Assembly: GCA_002291495.1 (NCBI GenBank)
Contig: DBAE01000053.1
Coordinates: 353 to 12,709, forward strand
From: Bacteriovoracaceae bacterium UBA1018
GTDB lineage: Bacteria; Bdellovibrionota; UBA1018
Length of the DNA stretch: 12,357 nt
Direction: 5' to 3'
This document shows positions 1 to 7,745 of the stretch, piece by piece (the first letter of the stretch is position 1; every line of letters begins with the position of its first letter). A model generated the notes under the pieces. It was not told the DNA's origin and searched no databases. It worked only from the letters and a program-made list of their open reading frames with translations. The position numbers were made by a program, and so were the translations under genes.

Positions 1-964
1 GTTCTCGGAGCTGACTCAAAATGCACCACGGCTCCTGGCAGCCGGCGCTGAGAAAACTCAGTGGATCAAAACAACTTTGCAACGTCAAGGCGCTGGCACC
101 TATGGAGTGCTTGCAACGATTCTTCTCAGCACCTACTTTTTGAGCGATCTATCTGCCCTACTCCTTGAAAACTTTATTCCAGAACCTCCGGTTTCACGTT
201 CATTTCGTACAGGTGGTTTTGATCAGAGAACCAAGAGCCAGGAAGAATACCAAGCGATCGTCGGGCGAAATTTATTTAGCAGCAAAAATCTCATTCCAGG
301 TGAAGAAGGCCAACCTGAAGATCAAGGCGGGGCGCCGATTAAGAGCAGCTTACCTCTTAACTTGATTGGTACTGTTATTCTTCGTGATGAACTTAAATCC
401 ATCGCCACAATCGAAGACAAATCAGCATCAGTAGTTTTCCCGGTACGTATGGATGACGAGATTCCAGGTAAAGCAAAAATTTTGAAAGTTGAACCGACTA
501 AGGTGATCTTCGTCAATACTTCGTCAGGAAGACGCGAGTTTATTGAACTCCCCGAAGATCTCCAGACGTCCAATGCTCGAATCAGCCTCGGCACGCCAGT
601 TGTTAAACGCGGTGGTGGCGGTTCAGGTGTAGAAAAAGTGTCACCTAATCAATTTAATATCGCCAAGTCAGAAGTTGACCGAGTCATGGCTGACTTTAAC
701 CAAGTACTCACTCAAGCTCGAGCGGTTCCAAATATCGAAAATGGCGTAACGACGGGTTTTAACCTTTTTCAAATTGTGCCAGGAAGCATCTACGACAAAC
801 TCGGGCTGCAGAATGGCGATACGATCACCGGATTAAACGGCGAACCGCTCAATGATGTAGGCAAAGCAATGAACCTACTCACTGAGCTTCGCAGTGCTAA
901 CCATCTTGAGCTGACCATTAAACGTAATGGTAAGCCGATGAACTATACTTATGACATCCGTTAA
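1..964 (+). CDS. gspC: Type II secretion system protein GspC, inner-membrane clamp protein with PDZ domain (5' partial)
   Basis: GspC is a bitopic inner-membrane protein that connects the platform to the N-terminal domains of the secretin and helps select substrates. The frame is open from base 2 to the left edge and has no ATG before the membrane segment. The only nearby alternative, a TTG at 77, has no Shine-Dalgarno sequence, so the true start is taken to lie outside the window; 320 residues are visible. In order they show a short cytoplasmic part, one hydrophobic segment (about nt 104-165), and a periplasmic HR domain opening with IVGRNLF (about nt 260-280) and continuing through SLPLNLIGTVI. 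A linker with a small glycine run (nt 610-630) leads to a C-terminal PDZ domain (about nt 740-960) with GFNLFQIVPGS, GLQNGDTITGLNG and a final IKRNG strand. It is followed by gspD after 10 nt. The PDZ type of GspC is the common form, as opposed to coiled-coil variants. Confidence 0.92.
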   Translation, partial: FSELTQNAPRLLAAGAEKTQWIKTTLQRQGAGTYGVLATILLSTYFLSDLSALLLENFIPEPPVSRSFRTGGFDQRTKSQEEYQAIVGRNLFSSKNLIPGEEGQPEDQGGAPIKSSLPLNLIGTVILRDELKSIATIEDKSASVVFPVRMDDEIPGKAKILKVEPTKVIFVNTSSGRREFIELPEDLQTSNARISLGTPVVKRGGGGSGVEKVSPNQFNIAKSEVDRVMADFNQVLTQARAVPNIENGVTTGFNLFQIVPGSIYDKLGLQNGDTITGLNGEPLNDVGKAMNLLTELRSANHLELTIKRNGKPMNYTYDIR

Positions 965-968
965 GGAG
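963..968 (+). promoter_or_regulatory. Shine-Dalgarno site for gspD, overlapping the gspC stop
   Basis: The sequence AAGGAG ends 6 nt before the ATG at 975 and overlaps the TAA of gspC (962-964). It favours 975 over the in-frame ATG at 951, which lies inside gspC and has no such site. A weaker GAGG at 1023-1026 precedes another in-frame ATG at 1032. Confidence 0.75.
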
Positions 969-974
969 TGCGAC

Positions 975-3671
975 ATGGGACCGAACGTAAACACCTCAGT
1001 ATCTAAGATGAATGAGCCAAATGAGGTCACGATGGCGATTCCTTTAAACTGGCTGCGAATCCTGGCTGGACTCAGTTACATCATCGGAATGGGTGGACTC
1101 GTCGCTCTGATGGTTCACAATGGTTGGGCACAAGACCGAAGAGGCACTGACCCAAGTAAACCATTTAATCCTTATGCTCCTCCTCCTCGTCCAGGCACCC
1201 CAAGTGGTGATTATTTCGACGATGAAGCAGAAGAAGATTTTGAAGTCGACGATGGATTTGCTGGAGCTCCACCTAGCGGTCGAGGCGGCGGAAACCAAGG
1301 TGCTGCAGGCGGAGACGAAGGTTATCAACCTTCCAATGGTGGAGGCATCAGCGTAGGTGGTTCCACAGTTGGAGGCATCATCTCAGCTGAGAAAGAACCA
1401 CCTGCTGCAAGAGTGGATGATGAAGGTGCCGTCGGAAGCAAAGAAGTCATTACAGATTTTAACTTCCCAGATGCAGATATCTTAGACATCGCTAAAGCAC
1501 TTGGAAAACTCACTGGCAAAAACTTTCTTTTGGACAAAGACGTTAAAGGCCGCATCACCATTATTTCAAACTCTCCGGTCACTGTTGCAGACGCGTGGAG
1601 AGCTTTTTTAACTTCATTGGATATGAACGGATTTGCTCTCATTCCATCCGGCAAGTTTATTCGAATTGCTCGTCAACGTGATGCACGTGATAAGCAGCTC
1701 AAAACCTATACCGGCGATTACTCTCCAGACACAGATGCATTGATCACTCGCCTCTTTCCTTTGAAATATTTGAGTGCAGAAGAAGTGGCTCGTAACTTCA
1801 GAAGCTTCATGCCTGCTAACTCTCGAATTATTCCTTATGAACAAACCAATACCGTTATCGTTACGGATACAGGTTCAAATATCGCTAAGCTCAACAAGCT
1901 TCTCGAGATCTTGGACGTCGAAGGTTACGATGCAGGTATCGAAGTTATTCCAGTCAAACACGCCTCGGCAGTCGAACTATCAAAACTGATTGATACTTTG
2001 ATTCCAGGTACACCAAGCGCTGCTCCGGGCGGCGGACCACGTTTTGGAGGCGCAGCTGCTCGCTTCACCGCTCGCCGCACTAAAGAAGGCGGTATTATCA
2101 ATACAATTATCGCTGACGAACGAACGAATAACTTAATTGTTCACGCCAACCAACGTGGCGCAGATCAGGTCAGAGAACTTCTTTCTAAACTCGATAAAAA
2201 GGTGCCAATCGTTACGGGTGGCGGCAAAGTTCATGTGGTTTATCTCCAGTTTGCCGACGCTGAGCAAATCGGAACCACTCTCAATAATCTATCTCAAGCA
2301 GCTGCAACTGGATTAAGACCAGTAACTCCTGCAGGAGGTACTGGAACCGGAACAGGCGTCAACCCAGTCCAGGCAACATTATTTGAAGGAAGTATCAAAG
2401 TATCACCAGACAAAGCGACTAACTCGTTGGTGATTACTGCGTCCCCTTCTGACTTCTTGACTATCCAACGCGTGATCAACCAGCTTGATATTCCTCGCGA
2501 CCAAGTTTACGCCGAAGTTGTCATCATGGAAGTCACCATTGGAAGAGACTTCAATTTTTCAACTAACGTGATTAATCCATCCAATGGTATCGGATTCTTG
2601 CCTAATCAAGATCTATTAGGATTTTTGAGTAATCCCCTCGCTACAAAAGGTGCGGTACTTGGCTTTAAGGCGGGACAAGAGACGACTATTCGTATTGCTG
2701 GCCGTGATGAGAAGGTTTCGGGAGTGCAAGGTTTGATCAAAGCGATCCAAACCAACTCGAAAGCAAACGTCTTAGCAACACCACAAATTTTGACTTTGGA
2801 TAATACTGAAGCAACATTTGAGACGGCTGAATTAATTCCGTTGCCAACAACTAACGCAATTCAAGGAGCCGGAGTAGCGACATCGATTACAAAAGAGAGA
2901 GTCTCACTTGCGATTACAATCAAGCCGCAAATCAATAAGCTCTCTAATTTTGTTAAGCTTGACATCAATGCTAAACTTGCAGACATCACACGCCGAGAAC
3001 TTCCTTCAGCAGTAGCAAGTCTTGCATTAGCGACCAGCGAGAGAAATGCAAAAACCTCTATTGTAGTTGCTGATGAAGATACTGTAGTTTTGGGCGGTCT
3101 TGTAAGAGACAAACAAGAAGACGTCGTTTCAAAGATCCCAATCCTAGGAGATATTCCTCTCCTCGGTTGGTTGTTCAGATCAAAAGAAAGCTCGTCTGCT
3201 AAAACCAATCTTCTGATTTTCATAACTCCGAAGATTATTAGACAGTACGAAAGCATCCGCACGGTCTTGGATCAAAAACTCAAAGAACGTGATGAATTCT
3301 TGGAACGAAATACAGGCGGCGACGATACAATGCGCCCATATCGGGACAATATTATTCGACGTCTTCCAGATATGAAAAAGATTCTCTCGTCTAAGCCACA
3401 ACGCTTTAAGACGATTGATTCAGGAGTAGATGAGTCGGGAGAGACCGCACTTGAAAGAATGCGCGATCAAAACGCGAGACGTGAAAGCACGTTGGCTCCT
3501 AACCCTGGACAAACCCAGTCGGGTTCGTCTTTGACCGCGCCAAACCAGGGCTCTTTGAACCCTGCTCAGCCGGCCATACCGAACACTGGAACTCCAGCAC
3601 CTCAAGCTGAGAATGCTGTACCGCCAGAGGATTTCCCTCCTCCAGCGGAGTTCTCTGAACCGACTATGTAA
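975..3671 (+). CDS. gspD: Type II secretion system secretin GspD
   Basis: GspD forms the multimeric outer-membrane channel through which folded substrates leave. From the ATG at 975 it has 898 residues. A hydrophobic signal sequence lies at about 28-50, with likely cleavage after GWA (52). It is followed by an unusual Pro-, acidic- and Gly-rich stretch (about 55-135). The periplasmic ring domains follow: N0 from about 157 (DFNFPDADILDIAKALG), N1 from about 254 (LFPLKYLSAEEVARNF), N2 from about 321 (VIPVKHASAVELSKLI, with a Gly/Ala/Arg loop at about 345-370) and N3 from about 420 (VVYLQFADAEQIG). The secretin core starts near 511 (VYAEVVIMEV) and includes VVLGGLVRD (704-712) and KIPILGDIPLLGWLF (720-734), both secretin hallmarks. 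The last 140 residues form a charged and then Pro/Asn/Gln-rich tail. A start at 1032 would give a more compact signal peptide and cannot be excluded. gspE follows after 10 nt. Confidence 0.97.
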   Translation: MGPNVNTSVSKMNEPNEVTMAIPLNWLRILAGLSYIIGMGGLVALMVHNGWAQDRRGTDPSKPFNPYAPPPRPGTPSGDYFDDEAEEDFEVDDGFAGAPPSGRGGGNQGAAGGDEGYQPSNGGGISVGGSTVGGIISAEKEPPAARVDDEGAVGSKEVITDFNFPDADILDIAKALGKLTGKNFLLDKDVKGRITIISNSPVTVADAWRAFLTSLDMNGFALIPSGKFIRIARQRDARDKQLKTYTGDYSPDTDALITRLFPLKYLSAEEVARNFRSFMPANSRIIPYEQTNTVIVTDTGSNIAKLNKLLEILDVEGYDAGIEVIPVKHASAVELSKLIDTLIPGTPSAAPGGGPRFGGAAARFTARRTKEGGIINTIIADERTNNLIVHANQRGADQVRELLSKLDKKVPIVTGGGKVHVVYLQFADAEQIGTTLNNLSQAAATGLRPVTPAGGTGTGTGVNPVQATLFEGSIKVSPDKATNSLVITASPSDFLTIQRVINQLDIPRDQVYAEVVIMEVTIGRDFNFSTNVINPSNGIGFLPNQDLLGFLSNPLATKGAVLGFKAGQETTIRIAGRDEKVSGVQGLIKAIQTNSKANVLATPQILTLDNTEATFETAELIPLPTTNAIQGAGVATSITKERVSLAITIKPQINKLSNFVKLDINAKLADITRRELPSAVASLALATSERNAKTSIVVADEDTVVLGGLVRDKQEDVVSKIPILGDIPLLGWLFRSKESSSAKTNLLIFITPKIIRQYESIRTVLDQKLKERDEFLERNTGGDDTMRPYRDNIIRRLPDMKKILSSKPQRFKTIDSGVDESGETALERMRDQNARRESTLAPNPGQTQSGSSLTAPNQGSLNPAQPAIPNTGTPAPQAENAVPPEDFPPPAEFSEPTM

Positions 3672-3681
3672 TGGAGTTGAA

Positions 3682-5388
3682 ATGAACCTGGTTGCACCAA
3701 AATTAGGAGAACTGCTACTCAAGCATACCTCTTTGACCGAAACTCAGCTCAATGAAGCGCTCGAGATTCAGGCCAATGAGGGAGGACTCTTAGGCGAAAT
3801 CCTAGTTCGCCGAAACATGATCTTACCTCACGAGATCATGCGAGCTCTTTGCATGCAGTTAGGGATCCAATTTGTAGAAGATTTGAAGCCCAATGAGATC
3901 GACCCCGCTCTCGTTGCTCAAATCCCAATCAATTACGCCAAGACCAAAGAGATCATCCCGATTGCAAAGGAACAAAATCATCGTGGAGAGATCCTCGTCG
4001 TAGCTGCCTCTGACCCATTCAACGAAAGTATCTTGGATGACCTCCAAGTACTCACTGGCCATCCTGTTCGCCTTGCCGTGAGTACAAGCATGCGAATTCA
4101 AGACGCGATCAACCGCGTCTATGAACGAAGCACTGCTAACATGGTTGAAAAGATCGAAGGCGAATTCGACGAGACTTATGATTTAGAAGGCCCGATCGAT
4201 ATCTTGGAAGCCACCGAAGACGACGCTCCGGTGATCAAATTTGTGAACTCTCTCTTGTTTCGCGCAGTCAAAGAAAAGGCTTCCGATATTCATATCGAAC
4301 CCTTCGAAAAAGAGTTTGTCGTTCGTTATCGCGTTGACGGAGTCCTCTACGATGTTATCCGCCAACCGAAGAGAGCACATGCTGCTATCTCGTCGCGGAT
4401 TAAGGTCATGGGTACTCTCGACATCGCTGAAAAGCGCTTACCGCAAGACGGACGTATTAAGATTAAGATTGCTGGTAAAGATATCGACATCCGTCTTTCG
4501 ACCGTTCCTTGTATGTATGGCGAACGTATTGTCATGCGGATTTTGGAGCAAACTGGCAGTACTGTCCTGACGCTCGAGCAGCTCGGTTTTTCGGAAAAAA
4601 GCCGAGATCTCATCGAAAAGCTCATCTTTAAAAAGTACGGAATCATTCTCGTCACCGGCCCTACTGGTAGCGGTAAATCCACTACTCTTTCTGCCTGTCT
4701 GGTTAAACTCAGCAGTCCAGAGAGAAACATTCTTACAGTTGAGGATCCGGTTGAGTACCAAATTGCTGGCGTCAACCAAGTTCAAGTCAACGCCAAGATT
4801 GAGCTGACTTTTGCCAGGGCACTCCGCGCTTTCTTGCGACAAAACCCAGATATCATCATGGTCGGAGAGATCCGTGACCGTGAAACGGCCGAGATCGCAA
4901 TCAATGCTTCGCTCACCGGACATCTGGTTTTATCTACCCTCCACACCAACGATGCTGCAGGATCTGCGACTCGTCTGATGGATATGGGAGTCGAGCCATT
5001 CCTCGTAGCGAGCTCTCTTCTGGGTGTTATTGCACAGCGCTTGATTCGTAAGGTCTGCACGAAATGTCGTGAAGCCCACGCTCCAAGTGACTTTGAGATG
5101 CAAGAGTTAGGTCTTCAAAGACTTCCTGAAGGTTCAAAAATCTATCGCGCTGTTGGGTGCCCAAGTTGTGCGCAAAGCGGATATTCGGGCCGAACAGTTA
5201 TTCATGAGCTACTGCTCGTTGATGACGTGATTAGAAGCCTTATCGTTAAAAGCTCAGACGGAAATGTCATTAAAAAGGCAGCCGTCTCTGCGGGAATGAT
5301 CACACTTCGTGAGGATGGAGTTCGCAAGGTGCTTCAAGGCATCACAACTGTCGACGAATTGATGCGTGCGACTCACTCGGAGGTTTAA
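3682..5388 (+). CDS. gspE: Type II secretion ATPase GspE
   Basis: GspE is the hexameric cytoplasmic ATPase that powers pseudopilus assembly, docked to the membrane through GspL. The chosen ATG has GGAG (3673-3676) 5 nt upstream and gives 568 residues; the frame is open 23 codons further upstream, but that part overlaps the gspD tail. Residues 1-150 form the N1E-type domain (LGELLLKHTSLTETQLNEAL). The N2E region follows with ASDIHIEPFE (200-208) and YRVDGVLYDV. Catalytic motifs are all present: Walker A GPTGSGKST at 326-334 (Lys332), Asp box around Glu354 (TVEDPVEYQ), Walker B IIMVGEIRD with Glu396, and His box LTGHLVLSTLHTND at 411-424. A zinc-binding module has CxxC at 459-462 and CxxC at 493-496. 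Nothing is missing, so an active enzyme is expected. PilB-type pilus ATPases share this plan, but the neighbours fix the assignment. Confidence 0.98.
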   Translation: MNLVAPKLGELLLKHTSLTETQLNEALEIQANEGGLLGEILVRRNMILPHEIMRALCMQLGIQFVEDLKPNEIDPALVAQIPINYAKTKEIIPIAKEQNHRGEILVVAASDPFNESILDDLQVLTGHPVRLAVSTSMRIQDAINRVYERSTANMVEKIEGEFDETYDLEGPIDILEATEDDAPVIKFVNSLLFRAVKEKASDIHIEPFEKEFVVRYRVDGVLYDVIRQPKRAHAAISSRIKVMGTLDIAEKRLPQDGRIKIKIAGKDIDIRLSTVPCMYGERIVMRILEQTGSTVLTLEQLGFSEKSRDLIEKLIFKKYGIILVTGPTGSGKSTTLSACLVKLSSPERNILTVEDPVEYQIAGVNQVQVNAKIELTFARALRAFLRQNPDIIMVGEIRDRETAEIAINASLTGHLVLSTLHTNDAAGSATRLMDMGVEPFLVASSLLGVIAQRLIRKVCTKCREAHAPSDFEMQELGLQRLPEGSKIYRAVGCPSCAQSGYSGRTVIHELLLVDDVIRSLIVKSSDGNVIKKAAVSAGMITLREDGVRKVLQGITTVDELMRATHSEV

Positions 5389-5396
5389 ATCTAGCC

Positions 5397-6611
5397 ATGG
5401 CTCTATTTGACTACAAAGCTTACAGTCCAGACGGAAAATCTCAGCGAGGTACTGTCGAGGCTGAAAATCAAAAAGCCGCGAGACAGAAACTTAAGAAACA
5501 GGGTCTTTCTGTCTATGAGATCCATGAAAAAGCGAGCGTTCGCGGCGAACAAGCGAGCTCTGTACCTTTCGTTGGAAACCGCGTTAGTGGCAAAGACGTA
5601 GCCTTAATGACACGTCAGCTTGCGAGCTTAGTGAAAGCAAATATTCCACTGGTAGAAGCCCTAACCGCGCTCGTCGAGCAAGTCGAAAGGCCAGCGCTCA
5701 AGGTTGTTCTGGCCCAAGTGAGACAGGACGTTAACGAAGGGATTAGCTTGGCAAAGTCCATGCTCAAGCACCCTAAAGTTTTCGATACGATCTTTGTCAA
5801 TATGATCGAGGCCGGCGAAAGCTCCGGTACATTAGGACTCATCCTTTTGCGTCTAGCCGATCTTAAAGAAGCCCAGATGCGTTTACGCAGCAAAGTGATT
5901 TCAGGAATGACCTACCCCGCTCTTATGATGGGTGTCGCATTGATTCTGATGTTGGCTATCTTTACTTTTGTTATTCCTAAGCTCACCAAAGTTTTTGAAT
6001 CTATGAATAAGCCAATGCCGCCTACCACTAAGTTTTTGATTATGGTGAGCGATACACTTGTCAATTATTGGTACTTATTTGCGATTGCTGCTTTCTTGAT
6101 CGTTACGATGTTTACTAAGTACATTACATCTAAGGCAGGCAAGCCGAAATGGGACGCTTTTCGTCTCAAGGTACCAGTTATCGGACCACTCATCCGGCTG
6201 ATTGCAGTGACCCGCTTTGCCAGCACTATGGCTACACTTCTGGGGAGTGGCGTTCCGATCTTGACGGCAATGAGTATTTCAAAGAACCTTGTTGGAAATA
6301 CGCTGATTGAACAAGCTGTCAGCAATGCTCGCGAAAACATCACCGAAGGTCAGTCGATTGCTGAACCTTTGCGAAGAAGCGGGCAGTTTCCCCCATTGGT
6401 CATTCACATGATTGCCATTGGCGAAAAAACAGGTGAGCTTCCTGACATGTTGAAAAACGTGGCAGAAACCTACGAGGAACAAGTGAATACGAGGATCGAA
6501 GGAATGACTACTCTACTTGAACCCGTGATGATCATTGGCATGGGGGGAATGGTCGGATTTATTGTGTTCTCAATTTTCGTACCTTTACTCGATATCAGTA
6601 ATATTGGTTAG
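5397..6611 (+). CDS. gspF: Type II secretion inner-membrane platform protein GspF
   Basis: GspF is the polytopic inner-membrane protein at the centre of the assembly platform, thought to pass GspE motion to the growing pseudopilus. The 404-residue length is normal for the family. The N-terminus (FDYKAYSPDGKSQRGTVEAE) is the typical GspF opening. Two homologous cytoplasmic helical repeats follow, each marked by a GE-x-x-G motif: AGESSG at 139-144 and GEKTGEL at 342-348. Three membrane segments are visible, at about 175-195, 223-243 and 375-398. The start lies 8 nt after the gspE stop; the GGAGG at 5379-5383 is 13 nt upstream, a longer spacing than usual, so expression may rely partly on coupling to gspE. 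The stop TAG is followed in frame by CAG CAG TAG TAG. Confidence 0.97.
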   Translation: MALFDYKAYSPDGKSQRGTVEAENQKAARQKLKKQGLSVYEIHEKASVRGEQASSVPFVGNRVSGKDVALMTRQLASLVKANIPLVEALTALVEQVERPALKVVLAQVRQDVNEGISLAKSMLKHPKVFDTIFVNMIEAGESSGTLGLILLRLADLKEAQMRLRSKVISGMTYPALMMGVALILMLAIFTFVIPKLTKVFESMNKPMPPTTKFLIMVSDTLVNYWYLFAIAAFLIVTMFTKYITSKAGKPKWDAFRLKVPVIGPLIRLIAVTRFASTMATLLGSGVPILTAMSISKNLVGNTLIEQAVSNARENITEGQSIAEPLRRSGQFPPLVIHMIAIGEKTGELPDMLKNVAETYEEQVNTRIEGMTTLLEPVMIIGMGGMVGFIVFSIFVPLLDISNIG

Positions 6612-6642
6612 CAGCAGTAGTAGTCATTCAGAGGAGAAAAAA
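6612..6642 (+). promoter_or_regulatory. gspF-gspG gap with strong Shine-Dalgarno site
   Basis: This 31-nt gap is the largest between genes in the operon. It carries GAGGAG at 6631-6636, then six A residues before the ATG at 6643, the strongest ribosome binding site in the window. This fits the need for much more GspG than other subunits. No clear promoter or terminator is visible in the gap. Confidence 0.8.
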
Positions 6643-7107
6643 ATGAAAAAATGGAATCTTAAGAAGTTAGTTCAGTTAGCGAATAATCAACGAGGCTTTA
6701 CCTTGACCGAAATGCTCATCGTGATCGCCTTGATCGCTTTGATTGGAACTATCGTCACCGTGAACGTCACAAGTAAGTTTGCTCGATCCAAAGTGGATGC
6801 AACCAAGATCCAGATGAAACAATTGGGCGTGGTTTTGGATGATTTCCGTCGTGAGTGCGGATTCTACCCACTGACCGAACAAGGCCTAGATGCATTGGTG
6901 AAAAAGCCGATGCCAATTGGAACACGCGATTGCAAAAACTACGATCCAGAAGGTTACATCAAAGGCGGAAAAGTCCCACAAGACGGATTTGGACGCGACT
7001 TCTTGTACGAATCTGACGGCAATAAGTATGTCATTCGCTCCTTGGGCAATGATGGTCAAGCCGGTGGAAATGACAACGACCGCGACTTGAGTTCTGACGA
7101 CATTTAA
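6643..7107 (+). CDS. gspG: Major pseudopilin GspG
   Basis: GspG polymerises into the pseudopilus. The protein has 154 residues. The leader ends QRG at position 18, and the prepilin peptidase site is G|FTLTE, with the key Glu at 23 (mature +5), followed by a hydrophobic helix to about 40. The globular part carries the family motif YPLTEQGLDALV (from 75) and a C-terminal Ca-site-like loop, SLGNDGQAGGND. The start at 6643 was chosen because of its strong Shine-Dalgarno site; the frame is open upstream but overlaps gspF. Two features differ from classical members such as PulG as I remember them. There are two cysteines (72 and 97) on either side of the TEQGL segment, and the chain stops soon after the acidic loop (DLSSDDI) instead of continuing with a GNW-type tail. 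Methylation and cleavage by GspO/PilD are expected, but that enzyme is not encoded here. Confidence 0.97.
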   Translation: MKKWNLKKLVQLANNQRGFTLTEMLIVIALIALIGTIVTVNVTSKFARSKVDATKIQMKQLGVVLDDFRRECGFYPLTEQGLDALVKKPMPIGTRDCKNYDPEGYIKGGKVPQDGFGRDFLYESDGNKYVIRSLGNDGQAGGNDNDRDLSSDDI

Positions 7108-7112
7108 TCACC

Positions 7113-7745
7113 ATGCAGCTCAGGGCCAATCGTTCTCCATCATTCCTTACTACTCCATCAGGGTTCACTTTAGTCGAACTCCTAGTTGTAGTAGCGCTAA
7201 TGGGAGCGATTGGCCTATTTGCTTTGCCGAGCATTAGTAACTTTTTCAAAGTTTCTCTCAACTCGACCACTCGGGAGATGGCCTCGCTCATTAAAGAGAC
7301 ATACAACTCCACTGCGATGACAAAAAAAGTGCATCGTCTTGTCTACGATTTTAAAGAAAATAAATTTTGGGTAGAAGTTGGTCCCGCAAACGTCCTGATG
7401 GACACGGCAGCCACAAAAGAAAAAGAAGAAAGGCGTCGGCGTTTTGCTAAGCCAGGCGATGAACCGAAAGGCCCCGCTTTTGCGTTGGCCAAGAGTGTCA
7501 CTCGAAAACCGATCTCGCTTCCAAGAGGAGTCGAGTTTGAAGATGTCCAGACGGAACAAAGTAAAGAGCCCATCACCGAAGGCAAAGCTTACACTCACTT
7601 CTTTCCTCAAGGCATTATTGAACAGACCACGATTCATCTGAAAGATTCATCCAATCACCATATCACTTTGGTCATTCATCCACTGATTGGCCGAACAAAA
7701 GTCATCGACCGGTACGTTAAGCAAGAGGAGGCGCTCAAAGAATGA
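7113..7745 (+). CDS. gspH: Minor pseudopilin GspH
   Basis: GspH is a minor pseudopilin that links the GspI-J-K tip complex to the GspG filament. The protein has 210 residues with leader cleavage at G17|FTLVE (Glu22), followed by the hydrophobic helix LLVVVALMGAIGLFALP. The downstream helix REMASLIKETYNSTAMTKKVHR and strand LVYDF match the GspH/FimT-type fold. A highly charged run at 102-113 (KEKEERRRRFAK) sits in what should be a loop of the beta domain. The start is 5 nt after the gspG stop with no good Shine-Dalgarno sequence, so translation is probably coupled to gspG. The stop overlaps the gspI start (ATGA at 7742-7745). Assignment rests on order in the operon plus the type III signal; similarity outside the helix is low in this family. 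Confidence 0.9.
   Translation: MQLRANRSPSFLTTPSGFTLVELLVVVALMGAIGLFALPSISNFFKVSLNSTTREMASLIKETYNSTAMTKKVHRLVYDFKENKFWVEVGPANVLMDTAATKEKEERRRRFAKPGDEPKGPAFALAKSVTRKPISLPRGVEFEDVQTEQSKEPITEGKAYTHFFPQGIIEQTTIHLKDSSNHHITLVIHPLIGRTKVIDRYVKQEEALKE

Noticed and set aside
3613..3681. Upstream in-frame extension of gspE
   Set aside because: It overlaps the gspD tail and lacks a ribosome site, while the ATG at 3682 has GGAG at good spacing and yields the normal N-terminus.
4582..4606. Hairpin-like CTCGG-TTTTT ... AAAAA-CCGAG in gspE, considered as a terminator
   Set aside because: The T run is inside the stem, not after it, the pairing has a bulge, and the sequence encodes a common GspE stretch (LGFSEKSRD).
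4438..4923. 161-codon open frame on the minus strand opposite gspE
   Set aside because: It lies entirely within gspE, whose catalytic motifs are intact, and the translated sequence shows no recognisable domain; it is a shadow of the coding strand.
6535..6642. Upstream in-frame extension of gspG
   Set aside because: It would add 36 residues before a prepilin leader and overlaps gspF; the ATG at 6643 has the strongest Shine-Dalgarno site in the window.
7215..7637. 140-codon open frame on the minus strand opposite gspH
   Set aside because: It is antisense to a gene with a clear prepilin signal, has no recognisable motif, and contains odd Phe runs caused by Lys/Glu codons on the other strand.
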